Virus record (IMG/VR): IMGVR_UViG_3300037963_006819
Span: 8,872 to 38,312 of that record
Reading direction: 5' to 3' (one strand)
Origin: a virus
DNA: 29,441 nucleotides
The position numbers and the translations under genes were made by a program. This document shows, piece after piece, positions 1-7,351 of the stretch (its first letter is position 1; each line of letters opens with the position of its first letter). A model generated the notes under the pieces. That model was not told the origin of the DNA, did not search any database, and worked only from the letters and a program-made list of their open reading frames with translations.

Positions 1-473
1 AAGCCGTCACGGCAGTTGTTGGCATTGGGGCTGGTCTTGCTTTGGCATCCAAAATAGATAAGAAAAAATTTAAAACATATGTTTTAGTTGGAGATGGCGA
101 ATGTGATGAGGGTTCCATTTGGGAATCAGCAATGTTTATTGGTCAAAATCAAATTGAAAATCTTTTCATAATTGTCGATAGAAATAGACAATCGGTAACA
201 GAATATATTTCTGAGGAAGATGAGGTAGCATCATTGGAACAAAAATTTCAAGGGTGTGGAATACAGACGGTTACAATAAATGGTCATGATTTTAAAGAGA
301 TATATGATGCATTGTCAAAAGACTATAAAGGACCAGTCGTCGTTATAGCTGATACAGTAAAGGGAAAAGGTGTATCATTCATGGAATCTGGAATTAAATG
401 GCATCACTCAATTCCAGCGGAACAACAATATCAAATTGCCTTAGAAGAACTACAAAAGGTGTTACAAACATGA
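1..473 (+). CDS. Transketolase, N-terminal (TPP-binding) subunit, 5' partial
   Basis: The reading frame is open from base 3 and enters from outside the window, so the true start is not visible. It encodes the C-terminal part of a transketolase N-terminal half. The thiamine-pyrophosphate/Mg binding signature GDGECDEGSIWESA is present, followed by the strand FIIVDRN, and the family's closing segment KGKGVSFMES...WHH is intact. Transketolases move two-carbon units between sugar phosphates and can make sedoheptulose-7-phosphate, the precursor of bacterial heptoses. The stop overlaps the ATG of the C-terminal half (ATGA), so the two halves are translationally coupled and should form one enzyme. 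Split transketolases are common in polysaccharide gene clusters. The family call is firm; the exact substrate is inferred. Confidence 0.9.
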   Translation, partial: AVTAVVGIGAGLALASKIDKKKFKTYVLVGDGECDEGSIWESAMFIGQNQIENLFIIVDRNRQSVTEYISEEDEVASLEQKFQGCGIQTVTINGHDFKEIYDALSKDYKGPVVVIADTVKGKGVSFMESGIKWHHSIPAEQQYQIALEELQKVLQT

Positions 474-1387
474 GTAAAGACATAAGAGATTCGTTTTTTG
501 ATCAAATTTATGAAATGGCACGAAAAGATAAAAATATAATTTTTATATCAGCCGATGCCGATGCTTTTAGTTTAAGGCAGTTTAGAGAAAATTTGCCAGA
601 GCAGTTTATTAACGTAGGTGTAGCTGAACAAAATATGGCTTTAGTTGCAACAGGATTAGCGCTCGAAGGTAAAAGGGTATTTATTTACTCAATTACGTCT
701 TTTATCGCCATGCGTTGCTTTGAGCAACTTAAAGTAAATATTTGTAGCATGGATCTTCCTATAGCCATCGTCGGACTTGGCAGTGGCTATTCTTTTTCTT
801 ATGATGGACCCACACATCACGCAACTCAAGATATTGCTATTATGAGAACTTTACCAGAAGTTACAATTTTAAATCCGTGTGACGAAGCAACGGCTAAACA
901 TGCAGCAACCCATTGTTGTTTAACAAATCACCCAACATATGTTAGAATTGATAAAGGATCGCATGAAAGTTTATATGATAATAATGATTGCGAGACTGGG
1001 ATAAAACAACTTACAAAAAGTTCTAAAATTAAAATTATTAGCACTGGCTATATGACCCATAAGATGAATGAATTGGTACGAGAAATCAATACTGATGTGG
1101 ACGTAATTGATTTATATAAAATAAAACCATTAAACACACAATTATTAAAAAATATTTTAATAGATTCAGAGTTGGTAATAACAGTTGAAGAAAATACGTC
1201 AATTGGAGGCATTGGTTCAATGATGTGTGAAATTTTGGTTGATAATGAAATCACCACAAAACTAAAAAGAGTCAGCCTTGAAGATAAACAAGAATTTTGT
1301 TTTGGATCTAGAGACTGGTTGATAGAAAATGGTGGAATAAAAAAAGAAAATATTGTGGATATAATAAGGAACTTTCATAATGGATAA
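470..1387 (+). CDS. Transketolase, C-terminal subunit
   Basis: This 305-aa protein matches the pyrimidine-binding and C-terminal domains of transketolase/DXS-type enzymes. The catalytic Glu that activates the thiamine ring is E53 in NVGVAEQNM, and the substrate-side histidines are in GPTHHATQDIAIM (H116, H117). The C-terminal domain carries VITVEENTSIGGIG. The start at 470 is chosen because it forms an ATGA overlap with the N-terminal subunit; an upstream in-frame ATG at 398 lies wholly inside that gene and would add 24 unlikely residues. The end overlaps the next gene by 8 bases. It acts in the cytoplasm with the upstream subunit, probably supplying sedoheptulose-7-phosphate to the heptose genes further down the operon (inference). 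Confidence 0.9.
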   Translation: MSKDIRDSFFDQIYEMARKDKNIIFISADADAFSLRQFRENLPEQFINVGVAEQNMALVATGLALEGKRVFIYSITSFIAMRCFEQLKVNICSMDLPIAIVGLGSGYSFSYDGPTHHATQDIAIMRTLPEVTILNPCDEATAKHAATHCCLTNHPTYVRIDKGSHESLYDNNDCETGIKQLTKSSKIKIISTGYMTHKMNELVREINTDVDVIDLYKIKPLNTQLLKNILIDSELVITVEENTSIGGIGSMMCEILVDNEITTKLKRVSLEDKQEFCFGSRDWLIENGGIKKENIVDIIRNFHNG

Positions 1388-2309
1388 AATTTTAACTTTA
1401 GATACATTAGCTCAATCTTTCGGCACTACAGTCGATGATTTAACTGATGAATGTCATGATCTGTTACAGAATATGGATAGTCGATATTATCTTGTTTCTG
1501 GGATAGAAAGAGAAAAATTGATTGCCGATATTTTACACAGAATTGACGATGATAAACAGATCATCGGTGCTCCTGAGCGAACCGATAAGTGGTTTAAGGG
1601 ATGGAAAGAAAATTTAGATGATTTAAGAAATAGTGATTATGATTTAGACTCGTTAATGCCTAAATTTATACGCAAAAATCAGCCTATTAGATTTATGGGA
1701 GATTATATAATCCCAAGTGAATCACACTTTGAACATGTTTATTTTAACATTTTTAGAGCTTGGCTATTTGAAAAATATTTCTCTAAGTATGATACAATTT
1801 ATGACGTTGGATGTGGATCTTCATATAATCTGATTGAACTATGCAGACGATTTCCAGACAAAAAAGTTTATGGATTTGATTTTGTACAATCCTCAGTAGA
1901 CATTGTTAATGATTTATCAAAACATCACGGCTTCAATACAGAGGGTCGTTTGTTTAATATGATTGAGCCAGATTTTGATGTGCAGCTAAATGATAATAGT
2001 GTGTTTTTTACATCTGGTGCAATTGAGCAGATAGCAAGCAAGTTTGATAATTTAATAGACTTTTTATTGGAAAAGAAACCAGACTTAGTTGTGCATATTG
2101 AACCAACCTATGAGGTGTATGATCAAAGTTTGTTATTTGATTATCTCGCTGCAAAGTTTCATCGAAAACGTGGGTATACAATGGGATACTTGCCTGCTCT
2201 TCAAAAATTAGAAGCTGAGGGTAAAATTGAAATTATTAAGATTAAAAGATTAAACTTTGGAAGTTTGTTTATGGAGGGCTTTACAAACATAATCTGGAGA
2301 CCATTGTAA
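1380..2309 (+). CDS. SAM-dependent methyltransferase, class I
   Basis: The 309-aa product has a class I methyltransferase Rossmann core starting near residue 139 with the motif I sequence YDVGCGSSYN and the acidic strand-2 end KVYGFDF. The first ~100 residues are a separate, mostly helical and acidic extension that I do not recognise. Set among nucleotide-sugar genes, it most plausibly O- or C-methylates a sugar or a nucleotide-sugar, but nothing in the sequence shows the acceptor. It overlaps the transketolase gene by 8 bases, and its stop overlaps the next ATG (TAATG), so it belongs to the same transcript. Fold confidence is high; substrate unknown. Confidence 0.75.
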   Translation: MDKILTLDTLAQSFGTTVDDLTDECHDLLQNMDSRYYLVSGIEREKLIADILHRIDDDKQIIGAPERTDKWFKGWKENLDDLRNSDYDLDSLMPKFIRKNQPIRFMGDYIIPSESHFEHVYFNIFRAWLFEKYFSKYDTIYDVGCGSSYNLIELCRRFPDKKVYGFDFVQSSVDIVNDLSKHHGFNTEGRLFNMIEPDFDVQLNDNSVFFTSGAIEQIASKFDNLIDFLLEKKPDLVVHIEPTYEVYDQSLLFDYLAAKFHRKRGYTMGYLPALQKLEAEGKIEIIKIKRLNFGSLFMEGFTNIIWRPL

Positions 2310-3091
2310 TGCTCTTGGGGCTTGAGGGTAAAAATGCAATCATCACTGGAGGAAGTCACGGAATAGGACTGGCGACAGCAAAACTGCTTGCATCAGAAGG
2401 GTGCAATGTTGCACTTTTATCTAGAGATTTAAAAAAATTACAGAAAGCCAAACAACAAATATCTGAGTTTAATGTAAATTGTTTAATTTTTCAAGTTGAT
2501 GTTTTGAACAAAAAACAAATAGAAAATAGTTTTGAACAAATTGCTAAACATTGGAAAGAAATTCATATATTAATTAATAACGTCGGCGGAGGCGGTCGCT
2601 GGGGCATTGATGATTTTGTAAAAAACTCAGATACTGTTTGGCAAGAAGTTTATGATAAAAATTTGACAGCGGCTCTTCGTTATACTAGATTTGTTGTTCC
2701 CTACATGAAGAAACAACAATGGGGAAGAGTTGTAACTGTGACATCAACACTTGGTAGACAAGCTGGCGGAAGAGCCTGGTTTAATGTAGCTAAAACGGCT
2801 CAAACATGTTTAATGAAAAACTTGTCATTGAATAAGGATTTGGTTAGGCATGGCATTACATTTAATAGTGTTTCACCTGGATGCATTATGATACCTAACA
2901 CTGGATGGGAAGATGAAAAGGAAAAGAATCCTGAAGAGTTTAAAAATATGCTTCATCATAAATTTCCTTTGGGAAGAATGGGAGAACCTGAAGAAGTGGC
3001 ATATGCCATTGTTATGTTGTGTTCTGAATCTGCGTCATTAATTAATGGTGCTGCTGTAGCTGTTGATGGTGGAGAAAGTTATGCATTTTGA
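2309..3091 (+). CDS. Classical short-chain dehydrogenase/reductase with Tyr-to-Phe active-site change
   Basis: This 260-aa protein has the full classical SDR layout: the dinucleotide motif TGGSHGIG (residues 13-20), the NNVGG equivalent of NNAG (90-94), the catalytic Ser in VTVTST (S146), and the PG motif SPGCI near the C-terminus. The usual YxxxK reads F158-N-V-A-K162: the codon at 2780-2782 is TTT where TAT would give the catalytic tyrosine. The lysine and serine are kept. It could be a non-redox or altered SDR, or use another acid. It follows the methyltransferase by a TAATG overlap. In this cluster it may act as a keto-reductase or epimerase on a sugar, but the missing Tyr makes that uncertain. 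Confidence 0.85.
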   Translation: MLLGLEGKNAIITGGSHGIGLATAKLLASEGCNVALLSRDLKKLQKAKQQISEFNVNCLIFQVDVLNKKQIENSFEQIAKHWKEIHILINNVGGGGRWGIDDFVKNSDTVWQEVYDKNLTAALRYTRFVVPYMKKQQWGRVVTVTSTLGRQAGGRAWFNVAKTAQTCLMKNLSLNKDLVRHGITFNSVSPGCIMIPNTGWEDEKEKNPEEFKNMLHHKFPLGRMGEPEEVAYAIVMLCSESASLINGAAVAVDGGESYAF

Positions 3092-3152
3092 TAATTTAGA
3101 AGTTAATAGCATGATTGAAAAGTTTAAAAAAATAAAATTGGAGTTAAAATGA
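3081..3152 (+). CDS. Possible 23-aa small ORF bridging two genes
   Basis: An ATG at 3081 lies 6 bases after GGAG (3071-3074) and opens a 23-codon frame, MHFDNLEVNS followed by a lysine-rich tail, ending in a TGA that overlaps the next gene's ATG (ATGA at 3149-3152). Almost every other junction in this operon is an ATGA or TAATG overlap, so this small frame restores coupling across the only gap in the sugar block. It may be a real peptide, a remnant of a lost gene, or chance. No domain is recognisable. Confidence 0.3.
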   Translation: MHFDNLEVNSMIEKFKKIKLELK

Positions 3153-4135
3153 AAAATGTTTTGAATGGTTCAAAGGTATTGGTTACCGGCGGCACAGGTA
3201 TGATTGGTAGATATTTAGTTGATAAATTATTAGACAAAGGCTGTGAAGTTACAGTTGTTTCCTTAGACTCACCTGATGGTTTGCCAAACAATGTCAACTT
3301 TATGAAATTAGATTTAACGGTTTTAGACAATTGTATTAAAGCGTGCAAGGGGCAAGATTATGTATTTAATTTGATAGGCATCAAGGGGTCTCCAAAAATG
3401 TCCAGAGAGCGCCCAGCAAGTTTTATGGTCCCCATGTTGATGTTTAACACAGCCATGATGGAAGCTGCAATGAGGTGCGGTGTTAAGTGGTATTTGTACA
3501 CAAGCTCTGTCGGAGTTTATCATCCAGCAGAAGTGTTTAAGGAAGATGACGTGTGGAATACATTCCCATCAGATAATGATAAACACCCCGGTTGGGCAAA
3601 AAGGATAGGAGAGCTTCAAGCTGACGCATATAAAATACAATATGGAAAAGACAATATTTCAATTGTAAGACCTGCCAATGTTTATGGAAAATGGGACAAT
3701 TTTGATCCAGAAAATGCCATGGTTATACCGTCACTAATTAATAGAATTGTCTCTGGAGAATCACCACTTGTTTGCTGGGGCGATGGCACTCCCATCAGGG
3801 ATTTTATATATGCAGGTGATTGCGCGGACGGTATGATTCACATGGTAGAAAATGGAGTAACAGACCCAGTTAATTTAGGTAGCGGTGATGGTGTATCAAT
3901 AAAAGATGTTGCAGAATCTATTAGAAACTGTTATAATAAAGATATAAAGATTGAGTGGGACACTAGCAAACCAAAAGGGGATGCACGTCGTCTCATGGAC
4001 ACTACTCGGGCTCAATCACATGGATTTAAATGTTCAACAAGTTTACAAGATGGAATTCAAGAAACATTAGAGTGGTTTTTGAGCAATCAAGAATTATACA
4101 AAAAAAGAAACAACTATTTTACTCAGGAAGGCTGA
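3149..4135 (+). CDS. NAD(P)-dependent nucleotide-sugar epimerase/reductase (extended SDR)
   Basis: The 328-aa product has the extended-SDR nucleotide-binding motif TGGTGMIG (13-20), the Ser strand YTSSVGVY (S119/S120), the substrate strand VRPANVYG and the C-terminal WGDGTPIRDFIYAGD typical of GDP-fucose-synthase/UDP-galactose-epimerase relatives. The expected YxxxK reads P147-G-W-A-K151, so the tyrosine four residues before the lysine is absent. The start has a good Shine-Dalgarno GGAG at 3140-3143. The stop overlaps the next ATG. In the operon it sits beside the cupin epimerase and the 4,6-dehydratase, the usual trio for making a deoxy-sugar, so it is a candidate 4-reductase or epimerase on a nucleotide-heptose (inference). 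Confidence 0.85.
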   Translation: MKNVLNGSKVLVTGGTGMIGRYLVDKLLDKGCEVTVVSLDSPDGLPNNVNFMKLDLTVLDNCIKACKGQDYVFNLIGIKGSPKMSRERPASFMVPMLMFNTAMMEAAMRCGVKWYLYTSSVGVYHPAEVFKEDDVWNTFPSDNDKHPGWAKRIGELQADAYKIQYGKDNISIVRPANVYGKWDNFDPENAMVIPSLINRIVSGESPLVCWGDGTPIRDFIYAGDCADGMIHMVENGVTDPVNLGSGDGVSIKDVAESIRNCYNKDIKIEWDTSKPKGDARRLMDTTRAQSHGFKCSTSLQDGIQETLEWFLSNQELYKKRNNYFTQEG

Positions 4136-4647
4136 TGCAGGTTACAGATACTAAATTACATGGTGTTAAATTAATTATACCAGATAGGTTCGAAGATCAT
4201 CGTGGAACATATATGGAAATTTATGATTCTAAAAATTTTGCAACAATAACAGATGAAGTTTTTGTACAAGATGATATTTCTATATCAAACAGGGGTGTTT
4301 TGAGAGGATTACACGGCGATTGGCAAACTACAAAAATTGTAACAGTTCTTAATGGAACAGGATACGCTGTTATAGCAGACAATCGCCCTTCCTCCCCCAC
4401 ATATAAACAGTGGCAATCTTTTACACTAAGCAAACTGAATAAACACATGTTATTACTTCCAGCAGGTATTGGCAATTCAATTCTTGCTTTAGAAGATAAC
4501 ATGATATATTATTATAAGCAGAATACACACTTTATTGATGGACAACAATTTACTATCAAATGGGATGACCCTGAGTGGAATTTTTGGTGGCCAATTAAAA
4601 ACCCCATCTTATCCATGAGAGATGAAAGAGGGGATTATGTCAAATAA
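4135..4647 (+). CDS. RmlC-type cupin nucleotide-sugar 3- or 3,5-epimerase
   Basis: This 170-aa protein follows the dTDP-4-dehydrorhamnose 3,5-epimerase (RmlC) pattern: the DHRG loop, the catalytic His in RGLH (H60), the aromatic patch IYYYK where the catalytic Tyr lies, and the closing WDDPEWNFWWP. The second conserved His region (AHGF or GNxH in relatives) reads GIGNSILAL, with Ile116 at the usual His site. Such cupins epimerise C3 and/or C5 of 4-keto nucleotide sugars made by a 4,6-dehydratase, which is encoded by the next gene. The start at 4135 overlaps the preceding stop (TGATG); an earlier in-frame ATG at 4030 is inside the upstream gene and has no RmlC-like sequence. Confidence 0.85.
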   Translation: MQVTDTKLHGVKLIIPDRFEDHRGTYMEIYDSKNFATITDEVFVQDDISISNRGVLRGLHGDWQTTKIVTVLNGTGYAVIADNRPSSPTYKQWQSFTLSKLNKHMLLLPAGIGNSILALEDNMIYYYKQNTHFIDGQQFTIKWDDPEWNFWWPIKNPILSMRDERGDYVK

Positions 4648-5650
4648 AAAATGTTTAATTACTGGCTTTACTGGAATGGTCGGCTCTCATCTAGCTGACT
4701 TTTTACTTGAGGAAACAGATTGGGATGTCTACGGATTGTTAAGGTGGAATGATAGAACAGATAATATTGAGCATTTAATGTCCAAAATTAACAACAAAGA
4801 AAGAGTCTTTTTGGAATATGGTGACATTAATGATTTAAGCTCTATGTTACATGTTTTTGAAAAAGTGAATCCTGATTATGTTTTTCACCTTGCAGCACAA
4901 AGTTATCCAAAAACAAGTTTTGATTCCCCTTTAGAAACATTAGAAACAAATATATTGGGTACAGCCAAAGTCTTAGATTCAATTAAAAAATTAAAACAAA
5001 ATCCAATTGTGCATGTCTGTGCATCATCAGAAGTATTCGGGCGTGTGCCTAAAGAGTTTTTACCGATTCATGAAGACGTAACCTTTCACCCTGCCTCTCC
5101 ATACGCTATTTCAAAAGTAGGCACTGATTTGGTAGGTCGATTTTATGCTGAAGCATATGGAATAACGGTAATGACAACAAGGATGTTTACGCACACTGGT
5201 CCGAGACGAGGCGATGTATTCGCAGAATCTACGTTTGCAAAACAGATTGCAATGATAGAGGCTGGTTTACAAGAACCGATTATCAAGGTTGGGAATCTAG
5301 ACTCATTGAGAACTTGGTCAGATGTCCGCGATGCTGTAAGGGCATATTATATGCTTGTTACTGTAAATCCAATCCCTGGAGAATATTATAATATTGGAGG
5401 AACATTCTCCTGCTCAGTTAGGGACATGTTAACACACTTACTGTCCCTGTCTACTCGTAAAGACATTAGTATTGAAACAGATCCAGATAGACTTAGACCG
5501 ATAGATGCTGACTTGCAAGTACCGGATACTTTAAAATTTAAAAACCACACTGGATGGGAGCCACAAATTAGTTTTGAAACAACAATGCAGGATTTATTAG
5601 ATTATTGGCGACTACAAGTGGGTAGCGGTAAAAACTTTTTAATTAGATAA
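4637..5650 (+). CDS. GDP-mannose 4,6-dehydratase-family enzyme
   Basis: The 337-aa product is an extended SDR of the GDP-mannose 4,6-dehydratase type. It shows the NADP motif TGFTGMVGSH (9-18), VFHLAAQSY, the active-site CASSEVFG (S130, S131, E132) and the intact SPYAISK with Y156 and K160, then RMFTHTGPRRG and the DVRDAVRAYY segment. These enzymes make a 4-keto-6-deoxy sugar nucleotide. Relatives act on GDP-heptose as well as GDP-mannose; here the neighbouring heptose kinase and nucleotidyltransferase suggest a heptose substrate (inference). The start at 4637 is preferred over the in-frame ATG at 4622 because the purine-rich AGAGGGG (4627-4633) is a fitting ribosome-binding site. It overlaps the cupin gene by 11 bases. 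Confidence 0.88.
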   Translation: MSNKKCLITGFTGMVGSHLADFLLEETDWDVYGLLRWNDRTDNIEHLMSKINNKERVFLEYGDINDLSSMLHVFEKVNPDYVFHLAAQSYPKTSFDSPLETLETNILGTAKVLDSIKKLKQNPIVHVCASSEVFGRVPKEFLPIHEDVTFHPASPYAISKVGTDLVGRFYAEAYGITVMTTRMFTHTGPRRGDVFAESTFAKQIAMIEAGLQEPIIKVGNLDSLRTWSDVRDAVRAYYMLVTVNPIPGEYYNIGGTFSCSVRDMLTHLLSLSTRKDISIETDPDRLRPIDADLQVPDTLKFKNHTGWEPQISFETTMQDLLDYWRLQVGSGKNFLIR

Positions 5651-5657
5651 ATTTATT

Positions 5658-6386
5658 ATGATTTTAATTATTGGAGAAAGTTGTTTAGATGTATTTCACT
5701 ATGGGGAGTGCCTTAGATTATGTCCAGAAGCACCTGTGCCTGTTTTTAAATCAATTAGAACGAGCGAAAACGGTGGTATGGCTATGAATGTTTATCAAAA
5801 TGTGCTACAAATGGGTTCTCCCGCAGAAATTATAACAAACAATAATTGGAAATTTATTAAAAAAACTAGATTTGTTGAAGAAAAATCAAACCACATGTTT
5901 ATGAGACTTGATGAAAATGAAAATGATTATGGACATTTAAATATCGACAATTTAAATTTAGAAAAATATAGTGCTATAATTGTCTCTGATTATAACAAGG
6001 GCTTTTTATCTACTAAAAATTTAAAAAAAATATCTGCTAGCCATCCATTAACTTTTCTTGATACTAAAAAAATATTAGGCGATTGGAGCAAAGAATTTAC
6101 ATATATTAAGATTAATGGACCAGAATTTGAAAGAACAAAGCACACTATAAATAAAGATTTATACAAAAAATTAATTATAACTCAAGGACCAAAAGGTTCA
6201 ACCCATATGGATAAAAGATATCCCGTTCCATTAGTTGAGGTTAAAGATGTATCTGGAGCAGGAGATACCTTCATATCAGCCTTGTGTTGCCGATATCTTA
6301 AATCACATAATATTGAAGAATCAATATTATTTGCAAATAAATGTGCCACAACTGTGGTACAAAAACGAGGCGTATCTACAATATGA
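5658..6386 (+). CDS. rfaE1: RfaE domain I-type (HldA-like) heptose-phosphate kinase, PfkB family
   Basis: The 242-aa product matches the kinase half of HldE/RfaE: IIGESCLDVFHYG, RLCPEAPVPVF (20-30), GGMAMNV (39-45), TRFVEEKSNHMFMRLDENE, IIVSDYNKGFL and DVSGAGDT with the catalytic Asp at D203. The family phosphorylates D-glycero-D-manno-heptose-7-phosphate at C1. It is about 75 residues shorter than a typical HldE kinase domain; much of the loss lies between residues 55 and 70, where the lid and inter-domain segment would be. The ATP site and catalytic base are complete. There is no clear Shine-Dalgarno. The stop overlaps the glycosyltransferase start (ATGA). Together with the gene at 9004 it reconstitutes both halves of HldE as separate proteins. 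Confidence 0.85.
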   Translation: MILIIGESCLDVFHYGECLRLCPEAPVPVFKSIRTSENGGMAMNVYQNVLQMGSPAEIITNNNWKFIKKTRFVEEKSNHMFMRLDENENDYGHLNIDNLNLEKYSAIIVSDYNKGFLSTKNLKKISASHPLTFLDTKKILGDWSKEFTYIKINGPEFERTKHTINKDLYKKLIITQGPKGSTHMDKRYPVPLVEVKDVSGAGDTFISALCCRYLKSHNIEESILFANKCATTVVQKRGVSTI

Positions 6387-7351
6387 CAAAAACTAAATTA
6401 TATATCTACCCACAAGCAAAGCCACACGAACATGATACAAATTCGGCTGGCATGAGTGAGCATTTAAAAAATACAGTTCCTTTAAGCCAAAAGGGTATAC
6501 GCGAACATTGTATTGTTACTTCACCCGATGCAGCCGATTATTTTTATATGGGGCAGTTTGCACAAGATACTGGAGAAATTTTAAAAATAGGACCAGATAG
6601 TTTTGAACATTTTAATGGAAATGAAAACAGACATATTTTAGATATTGATGGTGAAGGTGGATTTGAAGCTTCAAACCGACCGCGTATTCCTGATTGGTTG
6701 CGCGGAAGCATAATTACAGCAAATGGAACGTTAAAAAAAGATCAAGATATAGAAAAATTATTTACCAGACCAACCTTTTCCCATTTGTTGATTGATATAG
6801 TTAACAATAAAAACGAAACTTTTGAATTTACAGAAGAAAAGAGTTTTGGATTTCGTGGAATGGTAAATTGTACCACAAGAGCACTTATGCTGTATACGTT
6901 GCACAACATGCCAGACGTTAAAAAAGATTTGAAAATTAACACTCATTGGCAAGGCTTATCAGAAATTGGATCCAATACACAAAAAGAATTTGTAGAGCAC
7001 ATGTTACGAAATTCACTTTCATTATGCCCTCGTGGCTCGGGCATTGACAGTGTGCGATTTTTAGAAACTTGTTATTTTAATAGAGTGCCAATTGTAATAT
7101 CTGATCATGATTATTTTTTATTTGGTGAAGATCTTCATGATACTTCTTTTTGTTATCGCATTTTTAAAGGCGATATGAAGCCTTCTGATTTACACGAGAA
7201 ATTAACACAGATATATGATACGCCAATTGAAGAACTAAAAAATCGAGCAAAATTAGCAAAAATATATTTTGATCAAGTGGTTAGAAGTTATTTTGACGAC
7301 CCGACATTATATTTCTTAAATTGGTTAGAGGTAAAAAATGAAAGAAAGTGA
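6383..7351 (+). CDS. Exostosin-family (GT47-like) glycosyltransferase
   Basis: The 322-aa product carries the exostosin C-terminal signature: SLCPRGSGIDSVRFLETCYF (211-232) followed by NRVPIVISDHDYF. In this family the Arg/Glu of RFLE contacts the sugar nucleotide. The N-terminal half, with LYIYPQAK, is a weaker GT-B-like domain. No membrane segment or signal peptide is visible, so it should be cytoplasmic. The start at 6383 is chosen for the ATGA overlap with the kinase stop; an ATG 42 bases upstream lies inside the kinase gene. It is the only clear glycosyltransferase in the window and is the natural candidate to attach the cluster's sugar to a host glycan, a virion protein or DNA (acceptor not visible). 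Confidence 0.75.
   Translation: MTKTKLYIYPQAKPHEHDTNSAGMSEHLKNTVPLSQKGIREHCIVTSPDAADYFYMGQFAQDTGEILKIGPDSFEHFNGNENRHILDIDGEGGFEASNRPRIPDWLRGSIITANGTLKKDQDIEKLFTRPTFSHLLIDIVNNKNETFEFTEEKSFGFRGMVNCTTRALMLYTLHNMPDVKKDLKINTHWQGLSEIGSNTQKEFVEHMLRNSLSLCPRGSGIDSVRFLETCYFNRVPIVISDHDYFLFGEDLHDTSFCYRIFKGDMKPSDLHEKLTQIYDTPIEELKNRAKLAKIYFDQVVRSYFDDPTLYFLNWLEVKNERK

Noticed and set aside
398-469. Upstream in-frame start for the transketolase C-terminal gene
   Set aside because: The extra 24 residues are encoded wholly within the preceding gene and do not look like the family; the ATGA start at 470 is better.
1-1387. A frameshifted full-length transketolase
   Set aside because: The two halves have separate, overlapping start and stop (ATGA) and each matches a known stand-alone subunit; split transketolases are common in polysaccharide clusters.
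4221-4502. Antisense 93-codon frame opposite the RmlC-type gene
   Set aside because: It is a shadow of a well-supported + strand gene, with no ribosome site or recognisable product; the same applies to the other antisense frames in the window.
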